Source: Lawsonibacter sp900766145
GTDB lineage: Bacteria > Bacillota > Clostridia > Oscillospirales > Oscillospiraceae
Reading direction: 5' to 3' (one strand)
Length of the DNA stretch: 64,000 nt
Assembly (NCBI RefSeq): GCF_030372275.1
Contig: NZ_JAUDDJ010000010.1
Positions 51,849 through 59,919 of the stretch are shown one piece after another. The translations under genes and the position numbers were made by a program. Numbering within the stretch: the stretch's first letter is position 1; every line of letters starts with the position of its first letter. The notes beneath the pieces are model-generated. The model was not told the DNA's origin. It worked only from the letters and a program-made list of their open reading frames with translations, and did no database searches.

Positions 51849-52697
51849 TTACGCCCCTTCCATCAGCTGCTGCACCACCTGGGCGGGGATGGTCACCTCC
51901 GGATTTCCAGAGGCGGCGGGCAGCACGCTGCCCTCGTCAAAGACCAGCACCAGAGATCCGTCCTCTCCCCAGTAGAAGCTCTGCTCCGGGTCAATGGAGG
52001 TAAATTCCTGGTAGAAAAAGGCGTCCTCCCGCCCCTTCAGCCAGTCCTTCACCTGCTGGGACAGTACCGCCACATAGTCGCTGTCCTCCGGGAACAGACT
52101 GGACAGGGTGGCCACCTTACCCGTATCCTTGTTGATGTGGTAGTAGCGCAGCATCTCATCGCTGCTGCCCTGGGTGCGCACCGCATTCACCCGCAGGGTA
52201 AACCAGTGCTCATTGTCGGTGACCACGTCGTAGGACACGCTCAGCCCCTGGTAGCCGCCCCCCTGGGCGATCTGGTCCACATCGGCATAAAACTCATCCA
52301 GCAGCTGGTAGATGTTCTCCTGGATCGCCTGGTTCACATCATCCCCAGCCTGGCCCGCTCCGTCCACCTGGGGCACCGACACGTCGGCGCTGCTGTGGCC
52401 GTCGTCATAAAAGTAGTTGCGCAGAGTGACCACCCGCACCAGGCTGCCCAGCACCGGCACCTGCTCCATGGCCTTGGCCGCCGAGCCGGACACGTTAGGC
52501 AGGGCCACAAGCAAAGTCACCGCCGCCGCGGCTGACCACGCCCGCCACCTTCCCCGCCTCCCTCCTCGCCGGGGCTGGGCCGGGGACTCCTCCTCCAGGG
52601 CAGCACAGGTCTCCTCCACCCTGCGCCGATAGGACGAGGGCGTTTGGAAGGGTTCCTGCCGGGCCCGCTGTTTCAGTTGCTCGTCAACATGATCCAT
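51849..52697 (-). CDS. Second RsiV-like anti-sigma factor (DUF3298)
   Basis: A 282-residue protein with a cytoplasmic N-terminus (about 1-45), one membrane helix (about 52-72) and an extracytoplasmic domain with YHINKDTGKVATLSSLF and DGSLVLVFDEGSVLPAASG, as in DUF3298. It shares VPVLGSLVRVVT after the membrane helix with the first anti-sigma (VPVLGQLCRILT). The ATG at 52697 (MDHVDEQL) with GAGGT five bases upstream is preferred to a TTG that overlaps the sigma stop. Role as in RsiV is inferred. Confidence 0.82.
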   Translation of the reverse strand: MDHVDEQLKQRARQEPFQTPSSYRRRVEETCAALEEESPAQPRRGGRRGRWRAWSAAAAVTLLVALPNVSGSAAKAMEQVPVLGSLVRVVTLRNYFYDDGHSSADVSVPQVDGAGQAGDDVNQAIQENIYQLLDEFYADVDQIAQGGGYQGLSVSYDVVTDNEHWFTLRVNAVRTQGSSDEMLRYYHINKDTGKVATLSSLFPEDSDYVAVLSQQVKDWLKGREDAFFYQEFTSIDPEQSFYWGEDGSLVLVFDEGSVLPAASGNPEVTIPAQVVQQLMEGA

Positions 52698-52705
52698 AAT
52701 GTACC

Positions 52706-53194
52706 TCAATCCTCATTTAAAATCGTCCGCAGACGCGCCCGCCCCCGGTTGAGCCGCAGCTTTACCGCCCCCTGGGAGATGTTCAGGATCTGGGCGATCT
52801 GGGCCACGGTGCAGTCCTCGTAATAAAACAAGGTGACCGCCGCCCGCAGCGACTCGGGCAGCTCCAGCACCGCCTGCCACAGACTAATGGCCTCGGTGGG
52901 GTCGGCATCGGGGGCCTCCAGCACGCCCTCCACCTGTCCCAGGTCGATGACCTTCTTCTGCTTGCGGCAGGTCTCATAGCAGGTATTGACCACGATCCGC
53001 AGCAGCCACGGCTTGAAGCGCTGTGGGTCCCGCAGGTCACCCCGATGGGCAAAGGCAGAGCAGATGGCCTCCTGCACCGCATCCTCCACGTCCTCCGGAT
53101 TGTTCAGGATGGACCGGGCGGCGCGGTACATGGCGCTCTCATACTCCAGAATATGGGCGCAGAAGGTTTCTTTGTCCATGAACTGGGTGACCAT
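52706..53194 (-). CDS. Second ECF-family sigma factor
   Basis: A 162-residue sigma factor. Region 2 (about 20-80) has YRAARSILNNPEDVEDAVQE and WLLRIVVNTCYETCRKQ, region 4 (about 105-160) has LPESLRAAVTLFYYEDCTVA and ISQGAVKLRLNRGRARLR. The ATG at 53194 gives a normal length; the ribosome site AAGGAAAGGAG is 13 bases away, so ATG 53179 is an alternative. It precedes the anti-sigma gene and has an ECF-type promoter, as does the first pair. Confidence 0.9.
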   Translation of the reverse strand: MVTQFMDKETFCAHILEYESAMYRAARSILNNPEDVEDAVQEAICSAFAHRGDLRDPQRFKPWLLRIVVNTCYETCRKQKKVIDLGQVEGVLEAPDADPTEAISLWQAVLELPESLRAAVTLFYYEDCTVAQIAQILNISQGAVKLRLNRGRARLRTILNED

Positions 53195-53254
53195 AGGCAG
53201 GGATGGGCTCCTTTCCTTGGGTTTGGTTTGATGAATCAGCTGATCATCTCTTAA

Positions 53255-53279
53255 GATGGGCCGGCGGAGGAAAAGGTTA
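53255..53279 (-). promoter_or_regulatory. Probable ECF promoter of the second sigma gene
   Basis: On the minus strand TAAC (53276-53279, within TGTAACC) and CATC (53255-53258) are 17 bases apart, the same spacing as AAAC to CGTC upstream of the first sigma gene. Confidence 0.55.
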
Positions 53280-53433
53280 CAAAATGGAATCATTTTTTCG
53301 CCGGGGCTGGTCTGCGGCATTTCCCGCTTTTCTTTTCCCGGCAGATGTTGTATGATATGCACTAGGATACCATCCCGCCGCCCCCCAATCTACCACAGGG
53401 CGGTTACATCTTCACGAGAGCGAGGTCCTAGTG

Positions 53434-53790
53434 ATGGATATGAACACCCACAGCAAGCTTATTATGGCCGTGGTCCAGGAGGACGATTACGACGCTACCG
53501 TCAGCCAGCTGAACAAAAACGGATTTTTTGTCACCATGCTCAGCTCCACCGGCGGTTTCTGGAAGAAGAAGAACATCACCATCATGCTGGGCGTGCCCGC
53601 CGATCAGCTGGACAAGGCCCTGGAGATCTTGAAGCAGTGCGCCGGCAAGCGCAAGCAGACCATCTATTCCAACGTAGCCATGCCCACCGGCAGCCAGTAT
53701 GCCGCTGCCATGCCCTCGGTGCCCGTCAATGTGGAGCTGGGCGGCGTGACCGTGTTTGTCATGGATCTGGAGAAGCTGGAAAAATATTAA
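53434..53790 (+). CDS. darA: Cyclic-di-AMP receptor DarA (PstA-like)
   Basis: A 118-residue PII-like protein. KLIMAVVQEDDYDATVSQL, the nucleotide-binding loop SSTGGFWKKKNITIMLGV and the C-terminal GGVTVFVMDLEKLEKY match the trimeric c-di-AMP receptor DarA. The ATG at 53434 is preferred to an adjacent GTG at 53431 because of spacing from GAGG. The c-di-AMP phosphodiesterase gdpP is 22 kb away. The downstream partner of DarA is not known from sequence. Confidence 0.93.
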   Translation: MDMNTHSKLIMAVVQEDDYDATVSQLNKNGFFVTMLSSTGGFWKKKNITIMLGVPADQLDKALEILKQCAGKRKQTIYSNVAMPTGSQYAAAMPSVPVNVELGGVTVFVMDLEKLEKY

Positions 53791-53821
53791 ACCAAAACAT
53801 TTTTCTTCGACACAGTTTGTC

Positions 53822-53850
53822 TTGACTAATCCCCCAGAAACATGATACCA
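53822..53850 (+). promoter_or_regulatory. Promoter of the riboswitch-mntP unit
   Basis: TTGACT (53822-53827) is followed 17 to 18 bases on by GATACCAT as -10 region, just before the riboswitch. Confidence 0.6.
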
Positions 53851-53863
53851 TCCCCCTACACAT

Positions 53864-53948
53864 AAGGGAGTAGTCGGCGCGGGTTTCCCGCGTAGCAAGG
53901 TCAACATACTGGGGTTTCAGTACCTCTGGCTTTGTTTTACATGACGAG
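53864..53948 (+). promoter_or_regulatory. yybP-ykoY manganese riboswitch
   Basis: The aptamer has the two conserved loops of the yybP-ykoY class: AAGGGAGTAG (53864-53873) and, after a GCGGG/CCCGC hairpin, GGTCAACATACT, followed by CAGTACCTCTGGC. The downstream CGAGAC can pair in the aptamer or in the terminator at 53945-53983. It precedes mntP, whose family is the classic Mn2+ efflux target of this riboswitch. Mn2+ is expected to turn mntP on. Confidence 0.88.
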
Positions 53949-53983
53949 ACTTATCCGTGAGAACGGATAGGTCTCGTTTTTTT
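53945..53983 (+). terminator. Riboswitch-controlled terminator
   Basis: CGAGACTTATCCG (53945-53957) pairs with CGGATAGGTCTCG (53964-53976, one G-T pair) and is followed by seven T residues. It overlaps the end of the aptamer and would be avoided when Mn2+ is bound. Confidence 0.9.
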
Positions 53984-54002
53984 GCCGGCGGAGAGGAGTT
54001 TT

Positions 54003-54572
54003 ATGAGTATTGGGGAGCTGTTTATCATCGCGGTGGGTCTGTCCATGGACGCCTTTGCCGTGTCGGTGTGCAAGGGTCTGTCGGCGGGGCGGGTGCGTCT
54101 GGGCCACGCCCTTACCGCCGGAATCTGGTTTGGCGGCTTTCAGGCCCTGATGCCCTTCCTGGGCTGGCTGCTGGGGTCCCGGTTCCAGAGCTTTATCTCC
54201 AACGTGGACCACTGGATCGCCTTTTTGCTGCTGGGCCTGATCGGCCTGAACATGGTGCGGGAGTCCCGCAGCCAGGAGGAGGAAGAGGTGGGGGCCTCCT
54301 TTGCCCCCAAGGCCATGCTGCCCCTGGCGGTGGCCACCAGCATTGACGCCCTCACTGTGGGCATCACCTTCGCCTTTCTCCAGCTGGACCAGGCGGATAT
54401 CCTGTGGGCCGTCTCCCTCATCGGCGTGACTACCTTCGTCCTCTCCGCCATCGGCGTGAAGGCGGGGGGCATCGTAGGCGAGCGGGGCAAGTCCCGGGCC
54501 GAGCTGGCTGGAGGCATTGTCCTCATCCTCATGGGCTGCAAGATTCTGGTGGAGCACCTGGGACTGATTTAA
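54003..54572 (+). CDS. mntP: Manganese efflux pump MntP
   Basis: A 189-residue protein with six membrane helices in two repeats. LSMDAFAVSVCKG (helix 1) and the matching ATSIDALTVGITFA (helix 4) contain the paired Asp residues of the MntP family. The ATG follows GAGAGGAG at six bases. It lies directly behind the Mn2+ riboswitch. Its terminator was shared with the convergent ABC exporter and has been split by the mobile element. Confidence 0.96.
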   Translation: MSIGELFIIAVGLSMDAFAVSVCKGLSAGRVRLGHALTAGIWFGGFQALMPFLGWLLGSRFQSFISNVDHWIAFLLLGLIGLNMVRESRSQEEEEVGASFAPKAMLPLAVATSIDALTVGITFAFLQLDQADILWAVSLIGVTTFVLSAIGVKAGGIVGERGKSRAELAGGIVLILMGCKILVEHLGLI

Positions 54573-54577
54573 GCAAA

Positions 54578-54601
54578 AAAAGACCGCCAAAAAGGGGCGG
54601 T
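54578..54601. other. Left junction (attL) of the recombinase element in a split terminator
   Basis: AGACCGCC with an upstream A tract is the left arm of a former terminator; GGCGGT (54596-54601) is the presumed crossover core, shared with the right junction. Confidence 0.6.
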
Positions 54602-54639
54602 GACGTAAGAAAACACTTATGTGAGAGAATCGGCGTAGT

Positions 54640-56340
54640 TTAGGCTACGCCGGTTTTCTTTTCTTTTTGGGCTGCTTGGGATTGCTCCCTTGCTTCCTCA
54701 AAATCAAATGCACCAATGAAGTTGTAGACGATCTCAATTTCTCTGACCTTAATACGCGGCTCGTTCTCGTCCGGCGTGTAAACCTCGGAGATATAAATTT
54801 TATCCACGAACTCCCGGAGAACAGAGGCGTCAAGCTGCTGCATATCGGTGTATTTTCTGACCGCTGCAATAAACTGTCTGACGTTGACTTTCTGCTTCTC
54901 CTGTTCCTTGACTTCCTGCCGCAGATGTTCGACAAGATTTGTAAGGTTGGTCTGTTCCAGTTCATAGTCACGGGACAGTTTGATGAAACGCTCGTCGGAG
55001 AGCTTGCCGGAAATGTTATCCTCGTACAGTCGCTTGATGATAACATCCAGCTCGGCAATCCGCTTTTGCGATTGCGCCAAAGTATCTTTCTTTTGTGCCA
55101 GCTCCTTGTCCCGTTCCCGCAGGCTTTGATCTGCGGCCCGCTGCACAAAGTCGTCCTCATACTGCGTCACATACTGAATGGCTTCCCGCAGGTTTCGCAG
55201 CACGATTTCTTCAAGGACAACGCGCCGGATAGAATGGGTCGAACATAAGGTACGGCCTTTGCGATAGGTAGAACAGATGTAATATTCCTGCTCTGGCTTG
55301 TAGCAATTAGCACGGCACAGGTACATCTTGCCGCCGCAATCCGCACAGTACAGCAGGCCGGAAAACATTCCCATGTCACCCATTCTGGTAGGACGGCGAC
55401 GGCCCTGCCGGATTTTCTGCACAATCAGAAACACACTTTCCTCAATGATAGGTTCCTGTGTGTTCTCGAAGATCACCCATTCTGACGGGTCATTCCACAG
55501 CTTTTTCTTGCTCTTGAACGATTGCTTGGTGGTTTTGAAATTGACCGTATGGCCCAAATAGTCAAGGCGCTCCAAAATCCGTGATACCGTTTCATTCGTC
55601 CACTTATAGGGATTGACCGGCGGCTTATTGGATACCGGCAGCCCTTTATCGTAGGCGTAGGCAGTAGGGTTCAGCACCTTGCTCTGTGTCAGCCATTTTG
55701 CAATCTGCGTCGGCCCCATACCATCCATGCACAGCGCAAATATCTTCTGGACAACGGCGGCAGCTTCTTCATCCACGATCCATTGTTTTTTATCCTCCGG
55801 GTCTTTCTTGTACCCATAAGGCGGGATAGTGGTGAGGTGTTCGCCGGAACGTCCTTTGGATTGCCACGTTGCCCGGATTTTCTTGCTGGTGTCCTTGGCG
55901 TACATTTCATTGAATACGTTGCGGATGGCGGTAAACTCGCTGTCACCGCGTACACTGTCCACACCGTCATTGACGGCAATAAAGTGGACGCCGTACTCTG
56001 GAAACAGCATTTCCGTATACATCCCGACTTGCAGATAGTTACGCCCGAACCGGCTCATATCCTTAACGACAACGCGCTTGATCTTGCCCGCCTTGATGTC
56101 GGCAAGCATCCTCTGGAATCCGGGCCGGTTGAAGTTGGTTCCCGAATATCCGTCGTCCTCGTCGTAGTGGCGGATGGCTGTATAGCCGTGATCCCGGCAA
56201 TACTTTTCCAAAATCCGCTTCTGGTTGCTGATACTGTTGCTCTCGCCGTCCAGCTTATCTTCTTGGGAAAGACGCTCATAGCAGGCGGTAATGCCATCGG
56301 CTTCCTCCTGCGGCTGGCTGTGGATATAGAATTGCAGCAC
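54640..56340 (-). CDS. Large serine recombinase (TnpX-like, DUF4368)
   Basis: A 566-residue site-specific recombinase. The catalytic domain (about 15-155) has the nucleophile Ser25 in ACYERLSQEDK, DDGYSGTNFNRPGFQ and VVKDMSRFGRNYL. A recombinase domain (about 170-300), a zinc ribbon (CADCGGKMYLC to later Cys residues), a coiled coil (about 400-500) and a C-terminal DUF4368-type end follow. The GTG at 56340 is the nearest standard start but its ribosome site is 17 bases away; AAGGAGG is ideally spaced for an ATC codon at 56352, reading IQNTVLQF, so the true start may be non-canonical or a mutated ATG. It should catalyse integration and excision of this element. Confidence 0.93.
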   Translation of the reverse strand: MLQFYIHSQPQEEADGITACYERLSQEDKLDGESNSISNQKRILEKYCRDHGYTAIRHYDEDDGYSGTNFNRPGFQRMLADIKAGKIKRVVVKDMSRFGRNYLQVGMYTEMLFPEYGVHFIAVNDGVDSVRGDSEFTAIRNVFNEMYAKDTSKKIRATWQSKGRSGEHLTTIPPYGYKKDPEDKKQWIVDEEAAAVVQKIFALCMDGMGPTQIAKWLTQSKVLNPTAYAYDKGLPVSNKPPVNPYKWTNETVSRILERLDYLGHTVNFKTTKQSFKSKKKLWNDPSEWVIFENTQEPIIEESVFLIVQKIRQGRRRPTRMGDMGMFSGLLYCADCGGKMYLCRANCYKPEQEYYICSTYRKGRTLCSTHSIRRVVLEEIVLRNLREAIQYVTQYEDDFVQRAADQSLRERDKELAQKKDTLAQSQKRIAELDVIIKRLYEDNISGKLSDERFIKLSRDYELEQTNLTNLVEHLRQEVKEQEKQKVNVRQFIAAVRKYTDMQQLDASVLREFVDKIYISEVYTPDENEPRIKVREIEIVYNFIGAFDFEEAREQSQAAQKEKKTGVA

Positions 56341-56367
56341 CGTGTTTTGGATAGGGCCGTCCTCCTT

Positions 56368-57519
56368 TCAGATTTTGCCGGTGTTCATGTCATGGGCCAC
56401 CAGCGCGGCATAGTACCCGTTGATCGTGCTGGGCGCATTGAACAGCATAGCCAGCAGGTATTTCTTGATGTTGCGGATTTCCGAAGTGTTCTTGCTCAAA
56501 CAGTCAAAGACAAACTCGATGTGAGAGCTGTCCAGCTTCATAAACTTGGATTTTACCAGCTCTGCCGGGTAATCGTCCCCGGCAATGCGGATGGTCTTGC
56601 GGGCGCTGCATACGGTTTCCACCAGCAAGTCCACAATCTCGTCCAGCGTTTCCCGGTCAATGCTCTTGACGTGCTGGCAAAGGTGTTCGTACTCGATGTT
56701 GTCCATGATGATTTGACGATAAATCTCTATGGCGCTCTGTGATTTCGCTTCCGTTCCTTTCCGTTCCGGCGGCTGTGCCGCCTCGTCCTCCAAAGGAGAG
56801 GGGTGGGAAAGGATAGGAATGGGATCGGTAATTGATACATCAGTAATTGATTTTTCTTTACTTGATATATCTTTATTTAATTGCATTGGATTTTCCAATG
56901 TCGGGTTTCCCGGTGTCGGGTTATCCGATGTTGGATTTTCCAACACCGGGTTTTCCAATCCCGGTGCGGCCTCGTCCGGCTGCTCTGGCCGGGGCTGGGG
57001 CTGTTCGTAGATGGTGTAGATCATGTCGGCCATTTTGCCCTTGCCGTCCCGGTTCTGCTGTCGGGTGATATATCCGGCTTTTTCAAGCTCCCATACCGCC
57101 GTGCGGATGGCGTCGATGCTTTCCCGGTTGATAAGGGATAAGCCTTTCAGCGTATAGTCCCAATTTTCCGGCAGGGAGAGCATTTGCGATAACAGGCCCT
57201 TGGCTTTCAGGGACAAGTCCTTGTTCCGCAGATGGTGGTTGGACATCACCGTGTAGCCCTTGTTGCGCTCCACACGAAATACTGCCATGTTCTCAACTCC
57301 TTTCACTCGAAATCTCACCGCGTCGTAGGCGGTCAGCTTGCCCGGCTGGTAGGGACATTCCGCATAGACGCAGAATTGATATTTCCAGTGCGGGCGATAA
57401 AAGCGGCAGGTACCGCAGTCCTCCGGCGTGACCGCCTCGCCGCTGTCGTAGTGGTCGAAACCGGGCTTGCTCTGCATGAGCTGTTCAAAGGCCCGGTCGC
57501 TGCCGGAAGTGAAATACAT
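56368..57519 (-). CDS. HTH protein, probable replication initiator, with optional Cys-rich N-terminus
   Basis: A 383-residue frame. Residues 1-77 have four Cys (C35, C38, C50, C55), zinc-finger-like. From M78 (ATG 57288, with AAGGAG eight bases upstream) runs a DUF6017-type protein: winged helix about 85-170 (MSNHHLRNKDLSLKAKGLLS, INRESIDAIRTAVWELEKAG), a repetitive linker (ENPTxxNP units, about 187-215) and a C-terminal domain (about 260-383). Both starts have good ribosome sites, so long and short products are possible. Similar proteins occur in Firmicutes phages and conjugative elements beside replication genes. Role inferred. Confidence 0.8.
   Translation of the reverse strand: MYFTSGSDRAFEQLMQSKPGFDHYDSGEAVTPEDCGTCRFYRPHWKYQFCVYAECPYQPGKLTAYDAVRFRVKGVENMAVFRVERNKGYTVMSNHHLRNKDLSLKAKGLLSQMLSLPENWDYTLKGLSLINRESIDAIRTAVWELEKAGYITRQQNRDGKGKMADMIYTIYEQPQPRPEQPDEAAPGLENPVLENPTSDNPTPGNPTLENPMQLNKDISSKEKSITDVSITDPIPILSHPSPLEDEAAQPPERKGTEAKSQSAIEIYRQIIMDNIEYEHLCQHVKSIDRETLDEIVDLLVETVCSARKTIRIAGDDYPAELVKSKFMKLDSSHIEFVFDCLSKNTSEIRNIKKYLLAMLFNAPSTINGYYAALVAHDMNTGKI
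56886..56960. repeat. Five 15-bp iteron-like repeats inside the initiator-like gene
   Basis: Five adjacent 15-bp units start TTGGATTTTCCAATG, TCGGGTTTCCCGGTG, TCGGGTTATCCGATG, TTGGATTTTCCAACA and CCGGGTTTTCCAATC. Each is an imperfect palindrome with a TTT or TTA centre. They encode the ENP/GNP/DNP repeats of the linker. Confidence 0.85.
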
Positions 57520-57737
57520 AGGCCGTCGCCTCCTTTCTGCGTTTGGGCAAAAAGAAAAGCCGCAGACTTTTTCAAAATCTGCGGCTTGGCCGGGGAACAG
57601 AAAAGGGCGCTGTCAGCTTGACAACACCCTGTTTCTGTCTGATTATTCAGTTGTTTTGACCTGCCCCGTTTTCCGCTGCCCTAAAAAACATTGATTTTAC
57701 TGGGTTTTTTCATGTTTTCTTATGGCAACGCTCTTAA

Positions 57738-57751
57738 GGCGGTCTTTTTTT
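57738..57751. other. Right junction (attR) of the recombinase element
   Basis: GGCGGT (57738-57743) followed by CTTTTTTT is the right arm of the split terminator. The adjoining 57520-57737 has a GCCGCAGA/TCTGCGGC hairpin (about 57557-57588) and a TTGACA near 57626 with a possible GATTAT box pointing to plus, but no gene. Confidence 0.6.
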
Positions 57752-57762
57752 ATGGTCAAAAC

Positions 57763-59919
57763 TTAGCTTAGCTGGAACTGGCCGGTATACAGCTGGTAGT
57801 AGCGGCCCTTCTGGTCCAGCAGTTGCTGGTGGTCGCCCTTCTCCTGAATTTCGCCGTGCTCGATGACTACGATGCAGTTGGAGTTGCGCACGGTGGAGAG
57901 ACGGTGGGCGATGACAAAGACGGTGCGGCCCTCCATCAGGGCGTCCATGCCCTGCTCGATGTGCCGCTCGGTGCGGGTATCGATGGAGGAGGTGGCCTCG
58001 TCCAGGATCATCACCGGGGGATCGGCCACAGCGGCCCGGGCGATGGCCAGGAGCTGGCGCTGGCCCTGGGACAGGTTGGCGCCGTCGCCGGTGACCATGG
58101 TGTTGTAGCCGTCGGGCAGGCGGCGGATGAAGGAGTGAGCGTTGGCGCTCTTGGCGGCGGCAATGCACTCCTCGTCGGTGGCGTCCAGTCGGCCATAGCG
58201 GATGTTATCCATAATGGTGCCGGTGAACAGGTGGGTATCCTGGAGCACCGCACCCAGAGAGCGGCGCAGGTCGTCCTTGCGGATGGCCTTCACGTCAATG
58301 CCGTCGTAGGTGATGAGACCGCCCTCGATCTCGTAGAAGCGGTTGATGAGGTTGGTGATGGTGGTCTTGCCCGCGCCGGTGGAGCCCACGAAGGCGATCT
58401 TCTGGCCCGGGTTGGCGTACACCGACACGTCCTTCAGGATGCGCTTGCCGGGGACATAGGAGAAGTCCACGTGGCTGAAACGGACCGCGCCCTTGAGCTC
58501 GGTAAGGTAGAAGTCCTCCCCGGGCACGTTGCGCACGGTGCCGCGGATGATGTGCAGGGTGTTTTTGCCCTCCCGGTCGGGATACTTCCAGGCCCAGCCG
58601 TGGTTGACCAAAGCCGCCATGTCGGTAACCTCGGTGAGAGTGCCGTCGGGCTCCACCCGCACCCAGATTCCATCGGTGGAATCCTGGTGGGGAGCCAGCA
58701 GCCGCAGGCCCTTCTGCTCCCGCACCGCCTGGCCCAGCTCCACGGGGTTGTCATCCGGGCCGATGAGCACAGGCACCAGGGACATTCCCGCACTGCGGGG
58801 GGTCTTCCAGGCCCAGGTGTGGGGCCGGCCGGAGCCGGTGAACTCCCGCAGGGTGCCGTTGGCGTCCTTCTCAGCGCCCACCAGGGTGACAGAGCCCTGG
58901 TCCACCTCGGGCTGGGTGTCCATCACCTCAAAGATCCGCTCGGCGCCCGCCAGGGCGGACAGGAGGGTAGTCATCTGCTGGGAGATCTGGTTGAGGGGCT
59001 GACCCACCTGCTTGGAGTAGTTGAGGTAGACCACCAGTCCGCCCAGGTCAAAGCCCTGGAGGACGGACAGCAGTCCGCCGAAGGCGGCGGTGAGGGCGTA
59101 GCTGATGTTCATCAGGTTGCCGGAGACAGGCATGATCATGGTGGAGTAGTAGTTGGCCTTCTGGGCGGCGTCCCGGTAGGTCTCGTTGAGCTTTTTAAAC
59201 TCCTCCTTGGCCTTCTCCTCGTGGGTAAAGGCCTTGACTACCTTCAAGCCCTCAATCATCTCCTGGATGTTGCCGTTCACATCGCCAAGCGCCGCCTGCT
59301 GCTGCTGATAGAACTTACGGCTGCGGCCGCCCAGGCGCTTGAAGAGCTGGATGGTCACAATGAGCAGCAGAGCGGTGACGATAAACAGCTTCCAGTTGAT
59401 AAAGAGCATCAGGCCCACCAGGCCCACAAACATCAGGCAGCTGGAACACAGGGAGACCACGCTCTGCTCCAGGGCCAGCTGTACGTTGTCCGCGTCGTTG
59501 GTAAAGCGGCTCATCAGCTCGCCGTGGGGGTGCTGGTCAAAGTAGCTCAGGGGCAGGTCCTGGAGCTTGTCGAACAGGTCCTTGCGCAGGCGGTTGACGC
59601 CCCGCTGGGCCAGACGGACCATTATGGCGGCCTGGCCGTAAGTGGCCAGACAGCCGATGAGGTAGATGCCCACCAACATGACGATGGCCTGGGCCAGACC
59701 GGCCACATCGGTACAGCCCGACCAGATAAAGTCGTTAATGATGCCGCGCATCATATAGGAGCCGCCCAGGTTGGTGCACACAGACACCAGCAGGCAGCCC
59801 AGCACCGCCAGCAGCGGCAGCTTGCTGCGGGTGAGGTAGCCCAGCAGACGGCCGACGGTCTTGCCCATGTTCTTGGGCTTTTGGAATCCCCCTCTGGGGG
59901 CATGATTGGGTCCCGGCAT
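57763..59919 (-). CDS. ABC exporter half with a ~130-residue insertion
   Basis: A 718-residue protein: six membrane helices (about 30-330) and a C-terminal ATPase domain (about 475-718) with Walker A GSTGAGKTT (512-520), signature NLSQGQRQLL and Walker B VMILDEATSSID. Between them, residues 341-475 form an insertion with two copies of a WAWK motif (W369 in HTWAWKTP, W442 in HGWAWKYP). Most exporters of this family are about 580-620 residues. Its ATG overlaps the stop of the partner ABC gene (TAATG), so they should form a heterodimer. Substrate unknown; multidrug or peptide export is the common case. Confidence 0.93.
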   Translation of the reverse strand: MPGPNHAPRGGFQKPKNMGKTVGRLLGYLTRSKLPLLAVLGCLLVSVCTNLGGSYMMRGIINDFIWSGCTDVAGLAQAIVMLVGIYLIGCLATYGQAAIMVRLAQRGVNRLRKDLFDKLQDLPLSYFDQHPHGELMSRFTNDADNVQLALEQSVVSLCSSCLMFVGLVGLMLFINWKLFIVTALLLIVTIQLFKRLGGRSRKFYQQQQAALGDVNGNIQEMIEGLKVVKAFTHEEKAKEEFKKLNETYRDAAQKANYYSTMIMPVSGNLMNISYALTAAFGGLLSVLQGFDLGGLVVYLNYSKQVGQPLNQISQQMTTLLSALAGAERIFEVMDTQPEVDQGSVTLVGAEKDANGTLREFTGSGRPHTWAWKTPRSAGMSLVPVLIGPDDNPVELGQAVREQKGLRLLAPHQDSTDGIWVRVEPDGTLTEVTDMAALVNHGWAWKYPDREGKNTLHIIRGTVRNVPGEDFYLTELKGAVRFSHVDFSYVPGKRILKDVSVYANPGQKIAFVGSTGAGKTTITNLINRFYEIEGGLITYDGIDVKAIRKDDLRRSLGAVLQDTHLFTGTIMDNIRYGRLDATDEECIAAAKSANAHSFIRRLPDGYNTMVTGDGANLSQGQRQLLAIARAAVADPPVMILDEATSSIDTRTERHIEQGMDALMEGRTVFVIAHRLSTVRNSNCIVVIEHGEIQEKGDHQQLLDQKGRYYQLYTGQFQLS

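Larger units (their letters stand above)
54596..57743. mobile_element. Small integrated element with serine recombinase and replication-type gene
   Basis: About 3.14 kb between two copies of GGCGGT (54596-54601 and 57738-57743). Joining the outer flanks restores a perfect bidirectional terminator, AAAAAAAGACCGCC, loop, GGCGGTCTTTTTTT, between the convergent mntP and ABC exporter genes. The element holds a large serine recombinase and a HTH/replication-initiator-like gene, both on minus. Codon use differs from the host genes (more AT-rich, fewer GC-ending codons). I see no mobilisation or cargo genes. Confidence 0.8.

Noticed and set aside
56886..56960. CRISPR-like array
   Set aside because: The 15-bp units are adjacent without spacers and lie within a coding frame; no cas gene is present in the window.
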